Below, piece by piece: positions 26,723 to 35,691 of a stretch of 54,810 nucleotides of DNA (its first letter is position 1; every line of letters starts with the position of its first letter). Origin of the DNA: Draconibacterium sp. (GTDB lineage Bacteria; Bacteroidota; Bacteroidia; Bacteroidales; Prolixibacteraceae); assembly GCA_011620585.1 (NCBI GenBank), contig WOYV01000015.1:1-54810 (forward strand), read 5' to 3'. The notes beneath the pieces were generated by a model. It was not told the origin of the DNA, ran no database searches, and was given only the letters and a program-made list of their open reading frames with translations. The position numbers were made by a program, and so were the translations under genes.

Positions 26723-28843
26723 GTGAAAAAATTGATCGTCATTTTTCTCCTGCTCAGCCAGGTAATTTTTGCACAGCAAAAACAAATGAGTCTCGAAGAT
26801 GCCATTTTGGGCCGTTATACTTATTTGCGTCCAAAATCGATGAGTGGACTTTCATGGCGAAATGCGTCGGCTTATACCTACATTAAAGGCGATTCGTTGA
26901 TGCAGGTGCTGGCAAAAAGCGGGAAGGAAGAATTGCTGCTAACCAAAACCAACCTCGAGACGATAAGTGGCGAAACGTTCCGCGCTTTCCCTTTTTTTTC
27001 GTGGCTGAATGGAAATGAAATGCTGATTGGCACGCCGAACGGTCGTATTAAAATCGACCTGGCTAATAAAAAGATACTTTCGAAAATTACTTATCCTGAG
27101 GATGCAGAAGAAGTTCAATTTTCGGAGAAAGGAAACCTGGCGGCATATGTTGAAGATGAAAATCTGTTCCTGGCTTTAGCCAATAATGAACTTAGGCAGG
27201 TAACCAGCGATGGTGGAAATGGAATAGTAAACGGAAAATCGGTCCATCGCAATGAGTTCGGAATCAATGGCGGTATTTTTCTTTCTCCAAAAGGTAATTG
27301 TGTTGCGTTTTACCGCAAGGACGAAACGATGGTAAAAGACTATCCGCTGGTGGATTTTATGGCGCGTGAAGCCGAATACACACCTGTAAAATATCCGATG
27401 GCAGGAATGGAAAGTCACCACGTAACTTTGGGGGTTTACCATATTGAAAGTGGGAAAACCACGTTTCTGAATACCGGCGGGCCGCTCGATCATTATCTGA
27501 CCAATGTAACCTGGTCGCCCGACGAAAAATACATTTACATGGCCGAGCTTAACCGCGAACAAAACCACATGCAATTGAATTGCTACGGTGCAGCTACCGG
27601 CGAAAAAGTAAAAACCTTGTTCGAAGAAAAATCCGAAACTTATGTGGAGCCGCTTTTCCCGATTGAGTTTTCAAAAGTCAATCCCAACGAATTTTATTAC
27701 CTGAGTCGCCAGGATGGCTGGTTTCATGTGTACAAATACAATACCGATGGTAAACTGCTTCAGCAACTTACCAAAGGCGAATGGGAAGTAACCCGCATCA
27801 TTGGTTTCGATGAAAAAGAGACACAGCTTTTTGTGGAAGGAACCTTCGACGATCCGCTTCAGAACCACATCTGCAAAGTAGATATTAAAAGCGGCGAGGT
27901 GAGTAAGATTTCGCAGCAAGAAGGGATCCACAATGCAAGCCTAAGCCCGGATGCGGCTTACGTGATCGACAACTGGAACGGCCCGGAAGTGCCCGGAAAC
28001 ATCGATCTTTATACTGCAAATGGGAAACTGGTTCGAAATATTTTTAGTGCTGCCAACCCGGTAAAAGATTATCTGTTGGGAGAAAACAAGCTGGTAACTC
28101 TCAAAACCAAAGACGGAAAATATGATTTATACGGACGGTTGATCCTTCCAACAAACTTCGATCCCTCAAAAAAATATCCTGTAATCGTTTATGTGTATGG
28201 CGGGCCGCATTCGCAGCTTGTGAACAAAAGCTGGCAACACCAGGCACGCTGGTGGCAATACTACATGGCATCGGAAGGATACATTGCCTTTACCATGGAT
28301 AACCGTGGAACAAACAATCGCGGACGGGAGTTTGAAACAGAAGTTCATCGTCAACTGGGCATCCTCGAAACCGAAGACCAGGTGCAGGGAATCGAATACC
28401 TGAAATCACTACCATATGTTGATCCTGAAAGAATTGGGGTGCACGGCTGGAGCTATGGTGGTTTTATGACTCTGAACCTGAAACTACGTCATCCCGAGGT
28501 TTTTAAAGTAGCGGTGGCTGGTGGGCCGGTGGTCGACTGGAGCATGTACGAAATTATGTACGGCGAACGCTATATGGACATGCCCCAGGAAAACCCGGGT
28601 GGTTACGAAAAAAGCGACATGACCAGGCTGGTCGGAAACCTGGATGGAAACCTGATGCTGATCCACGGGGCGCAGGATGAAACAGTGGTCATGCAGCACA
28701 GTATGAAGTTTCTGCGCGAATGTGTAAAACAAAACAAACAGGTCGATTTCTTTGCTTACCCGATTCATCCGCATAATGTGCGTGGAAAAGACCGGATTCA
28801 TTTAATGAGAAAGGTGAGCGATTACTTTTTGGAGAATTTGTAG
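26723..28843 (+). CDS. Dipeptidyl peptidase IV-type S9 peptidase (GTG start)
   Basis: Secreted or periplasmic serine exopeptidase that removes Xaa-Pro-type dipeptides. 706 residues. Signal peptide ending near VIFAQQ, eight-bladed propeller domain (about 30-470), then an alpha/beta hydrolase domain. Ser577 lies in GWSYGG, Asp652 in HGAQDETVV and His684 in HPHNVRGKDRIHL. The start is GTG at 26723, placed so that the signal peptide begins MKKLIVIFLLL. It stands alone and ends in a hairpin shared with the opposite-strand TPR gene. Confidence 0.95.
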   Translation: MKKLIVIFLLLSQVIFAQQKQMSLEDAILGRYTYLRPKSMSGLSWRNASAYTYIKGDSLMQVLAKSGKEELLLTKTNLETISGETFRAFPFFSWLNGNEMLIGTPNGRIKIDLANKKILSKITYPEDAEEVQFSEKGNLAAYVEDENLFLALANNELRQVTSDGGNGIVNGKSVHRNEFGINGGIFLSPKGNCVAFYRKDETMVKDYPLVDFMAREAEYTPVKYPMAGMESHHVTLGVYHIESGKTTFLNTGGPLDHYLTNVTWSPDEKYIYMAELNREQNHMQLNCYGAATGEKVKTLFEEKSETYVEPLFPIEFSKVNPNEFYYLSRQDGWFHVYKYNTDGKLLQQLTKGEWEVTRIIGFDEKETQLFVEGTFDDPLQNHICKVDIKSGEVSKISQQEGIHNASLSPDAAYVIDNWNGPEVPGNIDLYTANGKLVRNIFSAANPVKDYLLGENKLVTLKTKDGKYDLYGRLILPTNFDPSKKYPVIVYVYGGPHSQLVNKSWQHQARWWQYYMASEGYIAFTMDNRGTNNRGREFETEVHRQLGILETEDQVQGIEYLKSLPYVDPERIGVHGWSYGGFMTLNLKLRHPEVFKVAVAGGPVVDWSMYEIMYGERYMDMPQENPGGYEKSDMTRLVGNLDGNLMLIHGAQDETVVMQHSMKFLRECVKQNKQVDFFAYPIHPHNVRGKDRIHLMRKVSDYFLENL

Positions 28844-28858
28844 CTGGCCAACGTAGAA

Positions 28859-28899
28859 ATTAAAGGATGTTATCTTTCAAAAAGATGACATCCTTTAAT
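28859..28899. terminator. Bidirectional terminator between peptidase and TPR genes
   Basis: ATTAAAGGATGT (28859-28870) pairs perfectly with ACATCCTTTAAT (28888-28899), and an inner ATCTTT/AAAGAT stem continues the hairpin. It lies between convergent stops at 28843 and 28929. Confidence 0.75.
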
Positions 28900-28928
28900 C
28901 GTCAATTATTGAGTTTCGCTTCCAAAAT

Positions 28929-29561
28929 TTACAGTTTACTCAACTCCTGTTCATTCTGTTCCTTCCCCCAGTTGGGAGAAAGTGTTGTTTCGGGCCTGAA
29001 TTTGTCAAACTTTTCTTTGGCCGTTTCAAAAATGGGTTTGGCAAGAGCTGCCCCTCCACCAAAAGCTTCGGGCATATTCAGTGTAGTAATGGCCCGCAGG
29101 TAATAGCTTCTCGGGTTTTCAGGGTTTAAACGGATGGCCTCATCCAGTGCTTGGTTCATTTTTCCCATGTATTCCACACCGCGTCCCATAGGATCAACCG
29201 TAATCCGGGCCGGATACAAAAAAGCTTGCAGCACAAATAATTCTAACTCTTTCGGCGCTACTTTAAAAGCCTGATCGATAAAATTCTGGGCTTTGTCAAG
29301 GATGGCATCGGTCTGTTCTTTATCAGGATTGACATAACAAACCACAATGTTTGCGTAAGCTGAATAATACAGCGGCAGCCATTCGTTTTTTTCATTCATG
29401 CTGATGCGTTCAAAAGTATTGGCAGCAGTGATGAAATCGTCGTTTGTAGTTGCCTGGTTCAGGCTTTCCAGCGCTTTACTCATGGCTTGTTCGTACTTCT
29501 CCGACTGCGCATTGGTCGTCAGAATAAAGAGGGTAAACAGTAGTGTTGTTAAAGTTTTCAT
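28929..29561 (-). CDS. Exported TPR-like protein, partner of the TonB receptor
   Basis: 210 residues with a signal peptide ending near TTNAQ and helical pairs of TPR type (KYEQAMSKALESLNQA, IDQAFKVAPKELELFVLQAF, LDEAIRLNPENPRSYYLRAI). A C-terminal motif MPEAFGGGAALAKPIFETAKEKF is followed by a Pro/Trp-containing tail (PNWGKEQNEQEL). It begins 17 bp after the TonB-dependent receptor stop and is almost certainly co-transcribed. Such small periplasmic TPR proteins beside receptors may help uptake or assembly; no activity is known to me. Confidence 0.85.
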   Translation of the reverse strand: MKTLTTLLFTLFILTTNAQSEKYEQAMSKALESLNQATTNDDFITAANTFERISMNEKNEWLPLYYSAYANIVVCYVNPDKEQTDAILDKAQNFIDQAFKVAPKELELFVLQAFLYPARITVDPMGRGVEYMGKMNQALDEAIRLNPENPRSYYLRAITTLNMPEAFGGGAALAKPIFETAKEKFDKFRPETTLSPNWGKEQNEQELSKL

Positions 29562-29578
29562 GATAAAATTATTTATGG

Positions 29579-31705
29579 TTAAAATTGAAACGAAATCAGA
29601 AATACGGCCATACGTTTTGATGCCGGTGTTATGGCTTGCCGCGGGTAAATACCCGTTTCGTCGGGCGTATTGCTGTAAGTGTATCCAAACACATTGTCAA
29701 ATCCAAATATATTGTTTACAATCAGGTGCATCACGGTTTGTGTGTTAAACAGGTACAGAATGTGTGTTAATCCAATGCTTACATCGTTGTATGGTTTGGT
29801 TCTGTCCGACAAAAAATCGGGATTGTTGGGATTGTAGTACGGACGCCCGCTGGCAAATGAATAAGTGCCTGAAACAAAAGACCGGATTGGCATGATAAAT
29901 CGTTTGTAAACCACTGAAAGATTGTGTGCCGAAACAAAATACGGCGTTGCTTCTTCATTAAAATCGTGGTAGTTACGTTTCGAATCGATAAACGAATACG
30001 AAATCCAGTAATCGCTTTTGCCAAATTCCTTTTGGTTGCGCCAAAAAATATCGAAGCCCCTTGAGTAACCCGAACCCATGTTGTTGTAATTTCCCGGCCC
30101 GGCTGAGTATTCAGTTTTGTATTTTACCAAATCGGAATACTTTTTATTATAGACTTCAAGCCGGAACGATTTTGTGCCTTTTTTGTATTGCCAGGTTAAA
30201 ATAGAATGGGTAGCTGTTTCGGGCTTTAGTTCATCAGAAAATTTTAGATAATCGTCTTCCGGGTTTTGGCTAAACTTTCCGAAGGCAGTGGAGAGCTGGC
30301 TGTTTTTTCCGGTTTTAATGGCTGCCGATAAGCGTGGCATCCAGTTCGATTTTTGGATTAAAGAACTGTATTCAGCTCTCAATCCGGCACGGATAGCGAG
30401 AATGTGATTGATTTTTATTTCCGATTCAACAAACGAAGAAAATTGCTGGTTGGAAAAACCAAGATCAAAATCTCCCTCCATTTGAATTTCCTGCAAATAA
30501 TCGTAACCAATCCAGTCGGCGCCAAATGTTGTGGTAATTTTGTCGGTAGTGAAATTGGTAAATACCGTTTTTAGCTGACTGCTCTTTTTCAAAGTATTTA
30601 TCGGGCTGTTTTCCAGTACCATCTTATCGTTGTTGGTATTTAATGAACCCCCGCTGTTTATCATCCATTTTTCGTTTAGCATTTCGTTGTAGGTGACATT
30701 CAGGTAAACATTGTGATTGGTCAGCGCCAAATCCTGAAATTTGGATTCCTGAAAATTGTCGTACAACAAATCGCTCGAATTGTAACTAAAGCTTCCAAAG
30801 GCTTTTATCATTCCGGTTTCGCTCGTTTTATGACGAAAAAGCAGCGTTGAACCGGCAATTACCGGATCCTTAATCCAATCGACATTTTGTGGGAACAATC
30901 GGTTGGCGAGCCCGGTATGAAGCAATTCGCCGGTAACTGCCAGCGATGTATTTTCCCATCGATGTGTATGCGAACCTTGTAATCCAACGGTTAAAACCGA
31001 AACATTCGACTTGGTTTCAGGTTCCAAAGCTGTGGTGTTTAAGGCTACAACCGACGAAAGCGCCTGTCCGTATTCGGCAGAATAACCACCGGTGCTAAAA
31101 ACCGAACCGTTAAAAAGCAGCGGTGAGAATCTCCCTTGAGTAGGAAGATCGGGCATTTTGGAGTAATAAGGCGAATTCACAAGCATACCGTCCATAAAAG
31201 TTTTGGTTTCGTAGGCTTCGCCGCCCCGCACAAACAACCGACCTTCTTCACCAACTTTCTGAGTCCCTGGCAAGGTTCCAAAAGCTCCGTAAACATCACC
31301 GTTGGCGCCGGCAGTTAAAGCAATGTCCATGGGTTTTAACAGTACCGATTTCTTTTTGTCGCTGGCTTCAAAGGTTCCGGCGTTTATCACTACCTCATTT
31401 AGTTCGCTGACATCTTCCTCTAAAATAATTTTAAGATCGTGGATTGCCTCTGAAATGTTTAGCTCAAGCCCTTTGGTTTTATACCCGACAAAACTGATAA
31501 TCAGCGTTTGTTCACCGTTTAAATCAGTAGTGAAAGTAAAATTGCCAAGACTATCGGAAGTAGTTCCGTCGTAGGAATTCTGAATAAAAATATTAGCCCC
31601 GGTAATGGGTTCATTATTTTTATCCAAAACAGTTCCTGCTATTTTAACCTGGGCTGCGAGTTGGAAAACCAGGAACTGAAGAAGTACGAATAGAATTTTT
31701 CTCAT
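29579..31705 (-). CDS. TonB-dependent outer-membrane receptor with CarboxypepD_reg-like domain
   Basis: Outer-membrane active transporter, 708 residues. Signal peptide to about residue 19; a CarboxypepD-like beta domain (about 22-110, KIAGTVLDKNNEPITGANIFIQ); plug domain with GAFGTLPGTQKVGEEGRLFVRGG and FMDGMLV; then a 22-strand-type barrel ending in an aromatic residue (SFQF). It is too short and has no SusD partner for a polysaccharide system. Its ligand, possibly a siderophore, metal or cofactor, is unknown. The TPR gene follows by 17 bp. Confidence 0.93.
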   Translation of the reverse strand: MRKILFVLLQFLVFQLAAQVKIAGTVLDKNNEPITGANIFIQNSYDGTTSDSLGNFTFTTDLNGEQTLIISFVGYKTKGLELNISEAIHDLKIILEEDVSELNEVVINAGTFEASDKKKSVLLKPMDIALTAGANGDVYGAFGTLPGTQKVGEEGRLFVRGGEAYETKTFMDGMLVNSPYYSKMPDLPTQGRFSPLLFNGSVFSTGGYSAEYGQALSSVVALNTTALEPETKSNVSVLTVGLQGSHTHRWENTSLAVTGELLHTGLANRLFPQNVDWIKDPVIAGSTLLFRHKTSETGMIKAFGSFSYNSSDLLYDNFQESKFQDLALTNHNVYLNVTYNEMLNEKWMINSGGSLNTNNDKMVLENSPINTLKKSSQLKTVFTNFTTDKITTTFGADWIGYDYLQEIQMEGDFDLGFSNQQFSSFVESEIKINHILAIRAGLRAEYSSLIQKSNWMPRLSAAIKTGKNSQLSTAFGKFSQNPEDDYLKFSDELKPETATHSILTWQYKKGTKSFRLEVYNKKYSDLVKYKTEYSAGPGNYNNMGSGYSRGFDIFWRNQKEFGKSDYWISYSFIDSKRNYHDFNEEATPYFVSAHNLSVVYKRFIMPIRSFVSGTYSFASGRPYYNPNNPDFLSDRTKPYNDVSIGLTHILYLFNTQTVMHLIVNNIFGFDNVFGYTYSNTPDETGIYPRQAITPASKRMAVFLISFQF

Positions 31706-32027
31706 GATTTTTTGTTTTCTGGTTCAAAAGTCAGAAAGAAAAATGTCAGCCGGGAAAATGATTCGACCAGCAGTGTTATGCCAATGCCGAATCGTTGAAT
31801 AGAAACTACGAACCGGAAGCGCCTTTTCAGAATTTTGATCTTAATCGAGGAAAAGAGAAAGTATGTCAAAAGAATTTTTGACAGGCCAATTAAATAATTG
31901 AGAATAATTTCAACAAATTAAGGATGTACACGCTCTGTTTAGCGAACCCTGTGCAGAACGCGAAAATGGGAGAATTTAAATATAAACAGGCAAAGTTATT
32001 TCAGACGAATCATTAGTTTATCCGTCA
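31706..32027. other. Non-coding gap upstream of the TonB receptor
   Basis: 320 bp, no gene supported. It contains an 8-bp perfect hairpin TGTCAAAA-GAAT-TTTTGACA (31864-31883) that could end the MEMO-family transcript or be an operator for the receptor. The sequence does not decide. Confidence 0.4.
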
Positions 32028-33125
32028 TCATTTAAATCCCACCGAAGCATAACCCACCCAGTGGCGCGGTGTGGCAATGGCTGTTTGTCCCATTCGAAGA
32101 TCGTCAACCGGCAGGTGGTTTTGGCTGATGCTGGTTTCATAGCCAAGTGGAATACCAAGAAGTGGTTCATCATTGTTTTGTTGTTGCAGTTGCCAGGCCA
32201 CTTTTAAACCAAGCGGAACCGAGTAGCGCCCGCACCATATCCATTTATATTCGCGAAAATTGTTTTCCTGGACTGTGTATTGATAAAACTGATTTGCGTT
32301 TTCATCTTTTAATTCGCCGGTAAAACAGTTCTGGATGATTTGGTGTTCAAGAGCAACGGCTTGCATGTACCCGGCACTGTCGCAGCCAAAGGGTGCGTAG
32401 TTTTTGCCACCCCATTCTTCGTCGCCGTAATGCACGGCATCTGTTGTTATTAGTATTGAAAAATCTTTACCCCAAACCAGTTTATTTGTTTCTGTCACCG
32501 TTTTTATGGCGGCTGCTAAATGCTCAGCAATTGTATCCATTCGCGACGACGACATGTACGGAACAAGGATTGAAATGATCTCGGTTTCGGGGTTTTGTAT
32601 TTGCAGAAAGGGAATCATCGACTCCACTGAATGTTCTATTGTTTGCATACTGTCGTGTACCAGAAATACATCTTTTGAAAGTTGCTGAATGATTTGTTCC
32701 CGAAGCGGCGAAACATTTACTTCGCCAAATGGCGCTTGCCATGCATCGAAACTGTCGAATACAATTTGGGTTTCGAGTTTAAAATTCCGGGCTTTGTGTG
32801 CCACCCCAAAAATAATTATAGTTTTGGCCTGAAGGTTTTTCAGAACGGCAGGGTAGAGCCAGCTTGCGTAGGTGTAGTCATCGTGCGGACAAATGGCAGC
32901 TCTCCAAACTGTACTTTCATTTTGTTCGACATTCGACAGTTGTTCCTTAAATTCAGTTGAAATCCTTTGTTTTACGCTGTCCATTTGCCAGTTTAGGTGT
33001 GCAAACCCGATGGTGTCGACCACCGGACGGATGCGTTTCTGAGCTTGTTCTGATTTATCAGGGTTGGAACAGGCAAGAAGAAAAAAAACGAGAGTTATAA
33101 CAGTAAGAAAAGCAGCATTTTTCAT
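32028..33125 (-). CDS. Exported MEMO-family (AmmeMemoRadiSam protein B-like) lipoprotein
   Basis: 365 residues. Lipobox LLAC with Cys19, then a MEMO1/LigB-like fold. The conserved pocket is recognisable: His81 in CPHDDYTY (human MEMO H49), His165 in EHSVESMIPF (H81), and TTDAVHYG near 228-234, where human Cys244 is replaced by Val. MEMO proteins are related to extradiol dioxygenases but their bacterial role is unclear. The usual partners, AMMECR1 and a radical SAM protein, are absent, and this copy is exported. It lies 13 bp after the broken SDR gene. Confidence 0.85.
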   Translation of the reverse strand: MKNAAFLTVITLVFFLLACSNPDKSEQAQKRIRPVVDTIGFAHLNWQMDSVKQRISTEFKEQLSNVEQNESTVWRAAICPHDDYTYASWLYPAVLKNLQAKTIIIFGVAHKARNFKLETQIVFDSFDAWQAPFGEVNVSPLREQIIQQLSKDVFLVHDSMQTIEHSVESMIPFLQIQNPETEIISILVPYMSSSRMDTIAEHLAAAIKTVTETNKLVWGKDFSILITTDAVHYGDEEWGGKNYAPFGCDSAGYMQAVALEHQIIQNCFTGELKDENANQFYQYTVQENNFREYKWIWCGRYSVPLGLKVAWQLQQQNNDEPLLGIPLGYETSISQNHLPVDDLRMGQTAIATPRHWVGYASVGFK

Positions 33126-33138
33126 TGTTCTTTATTCC

Positions 33139-34001
33139 TTATTGGTCACTTGTGTTTACAATATTTCTGATCATCCCGTTAAAAATAAAAAAGTGAAAGG
33201 GCGAGGTAAATATCCAGTACAAACGTCCCAACACACCTTTCGGGCGGAAAGTAGCTGTTTGATGGAACACATTTTTTTCGTCGATCTTAAACTCAAGCCA
33301 GGCTTCTCCCGGAAGTTTCATTTCGGCAAACAGGAGTAATCTTTTTTTCTCGCGGCTGGCGTATAGCACACGCCAGAAATCAAGTGCATCGCCGGGGTTT
33401 ATTTCTTCCGGTAGTTTTCTTCCACGACCCAGACCGACTCCTCCAAAAAGCAGGTCGAACCAACCCCTGATTTTCCACAGCCAGTTGGCATAATAATAAT
33501 CGGAAGTTTTTCTACAATATCGCGGATGATCTCAAACGAAGCACTTCCCGAGCCAACGATAATTCCGGCCCTTAAAACCGTTAAAGCATATCGATCGCTG
33601 TGCAAAATTTGTTCGACGGTTCGTCGTGAACGAAGGTGTTTTGATAAATCCGGCTGATTTGAAATTCCGCTCAGATAAATTACCTGTGTGGCATTTGTCG
33701 ATTCGATATATTTCTTAAAATTCCGAGCTGCCCTTGATTCCAGTTCCTCAAACTTATCTTGCGAAGTGGTCATCGAATGGATTAGACAGTAGGCTGCATC
33801 AATGTCCGGCGGAATGGCGCCGGGGATGATATCGTGAAGAAAATCGATTTCAATAACGGTAACTTTTTCGAGTAGCTTTTCGTGCAGGGTCAACTGGCGT
33901 TTTTCGCGCACACAACAAACCACTTCATGACCTTTTTCGATCAAAACAGGAAGAAGCCGTTTCCCAACATACCCGGTTACACCGGTTAAAAGTATTTTCA
34001 T
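33139..34001 (-). pseudogene. SDR/DUF2867 oxidoreductase, internally deleted and frameshifted
   Basis: Remains of a NAD(P)-binding oxidoreductase with a C-terminal DUF2867 domain, normally about 480 residues. The N-terminus is intact from the ATG at 34001: GVTGYVGKRLLPVLIEKGHE, ending EIIRDIVEKLPIIIMP. Near 33487 the sequence jumps into the other end of the protein in a different frame (NWLWKIRGWFDLLFGGVGLG, then GDALDFWRVLYAS), which runs on to the stop at 33139. About 190 codons are lost and the N-terminal frame stops at 33399. The start of the MEMO gene 13 bp downstream suggests a former operon. Confidence 0.85.
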
Positions 34002-34191
34002 TGCACACTAAAATCAATTCATTAAACTTACAAAAACATTAGCAGCTTTAAAAAGATGTTCGTTTATCGGTATTATAAAGTCATGGAATTTGTAAATTAA
34101 GCCATCACGTGTGTTTCTTTTACAATTGATTTCATATTTTTGCCGACCTGTGAGGCCATTTATTGAACGATTATCAAAACGACAGGAAGGA

Positions 34192-35691
34192 TTGAAATCT
34201 AAACTCAAATATCTCTGTTTATTCTTGTTTTTACCTTTGTTGGTTAGCCCGCAAACCGATACTGTCTCGCAATCCACGCTTGATTTTTTTATTTCGGACC
34301 TCAACCAGGGTCAAGGGGGCCTGAAATATGACGGAAACGGAAGAATCCTGACCGACGTGGATCAAACCCAGGATTTGACTTTTTCTAAAAAGTTGGAAAA
34401 CAAGTACTTGCATTTATTTCCGGAAGAGCTGCCGGAATCTTCATCATATTATCTTTTTTTAAATGGTTTAAACAAAGAGCAAAAGTCAAACCTGGTTAAG
34501 AATTTTTATACCAGTGAGGCATTTATCGATTCAAGCCTGGTTCGTGCCGAACTTCCGTCCGAAATCAAATTTCTTCCAGCTGCATTGTCGGCCATGAATC
34601 AAAGGGCAATTGGCGAAGATAAGCGGGCGGGGATTTGGCAGTTGACACACTTTCAGGCTTTTTTTAACGGATTGCAGCTTACTCGTTTGGTGGATGAACG
34701 ATTTGATAATGGGCCTTCAACGCGGGCGGCAGTGGCCGAGTTGAAGAAGATGAAAGAAAATTTTGGCTCTGATGAATTGGCTGTACTGGCTTTTCTGTGC
34801 GGTCCTACCAGTGTTAGAAATGCTTCGCAAGCTGCGGATGAAACACCCGCTCCCGGCGAGATTCTCAGCCGGCTTCCTGCGAAGGTTTCTGAAAAGATGG
34901 CGCTGTGGCAGGCCATGGCCGTTTTTCTTCCAGAAAACAAATGGGAACGCGAGCTGACGATTCCCGCAACCGACACTGTGATCATCACAGACAAAGTACA
35001 TTTTCAGCAAATTTCCACAAGCTTAAATATTCCTGTTAAACTCTTGCAAAACTACAATCCTCAATATCCCTATTTGATTGTTCCGGGCGACGAGAAACCA
35101 CAAAATTTGTATCTTCCGAATGGGAAAAAAGAAGAGTTTAATCTGCTGAAAGATTCGGTTTCCCGGTTATTCAACCCCACTCTTTTTGATGTGGTGGCGC
35201 AAAAAATAGAATACGCCCCGGCTCCTAACAGGCAATATTTGGGTGAAAAGGTTAAAGACCTGGAAATTGAAGGAAAGACCAAGATAAAATACACGATTCA
35301 ATCGGGCGATGTGCTGGGTTTTATTGCCGAAGACTACGATGTGCGTGTGGAAGACCTGAAATACTGGAACAATATATACAACGAACGCAAAATACAGGCC
35401 GGACAAAAACTGGATATTTTTGTGGATGATGCCGACGCGGATTATTACAGGAACTTGCATCCGGAGCCGCTAACCAAAACCGGAGCGAAAAATCCGGCTG
35501 CTGCAAAATCTTACCCAATACCGGAAAATGCGCGAAAAATTGAACATGAAGTAAAAAGTGGCGAATCGCCGTATGTGATCGCACAAAAATACAAAGGTGT
35601 TTCGCCCGATGCCATCCTTTACTGGAACGGCATTTCGGATGCACGCAAAATACAGATCGGACAAAAACTAACGATATACGTAACCGAATGA
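34192..35691 (+). CDS. LysM protein with inactive transglycosylase-like domain
   Basis: First gene of a four-gene O-acylation operon. TTG at 34192 is preferred: AGGAAGG lies just upstream and the product (499 residues) opens with a signal peptide ending near LLVSPQ. Residues about 60-240 follow the MltD/SLT pattern (LPSEIKFLPAAL, AGIWQLTHFQAF, VDERFDNGPSTRAAVAELKKM, FLCGPTSVRNA), but the catalytic Glu position is Leu132. Two LysM domains follow (about 365-410 and 450-499). It probably binds peptidoglycan without cutting it. The next gene overlaps by 4 bp, so the protein is tied to acyl transfer. Confidence 0.85.
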   Translation: MKSKLKYLCLFLFLPLLVSPQTDTVSQSTLDFFISDLNQGQGGLKYDGNGRILTDVDQTQDLTFSKKLENKYLHLFPEELPESSSYYLFLNGLNKEQKSNLVKNFYTSEAFIDSSLVRAELPSEIKFLPAALSAMNQRAIGEDKRAGIWQLTHFQAFFNGLQLTRLVDERFDNGPSTRAAVAELKKMKENFGSDELAVLAFLCGPTSVRNASQAADETPAPGEILSRLPAKVSEKMALWQAMAVFLPENKWERELTIPATDTVIITDKVHFQQISTSLNIPVKLLQNYNPQYPYLIVPGDEKPQNLYLPNGKKEEFNLLKDSVSRLFNPTLFDVVAQKIEYAPAPNRQYLGEKVKDLEIEGKTKIKYTIQSGDVLGFIAEDYDVRVEDLKYWNNIYNERKIQAGQKLDIFVDDADADYYRNLHPEPLTKTGAKNPAAAKSYPIPENARKIEHEVKSGESPYVIAQKYKGVSPDAILYWNGISDARKIQIGQKLTIYVTE

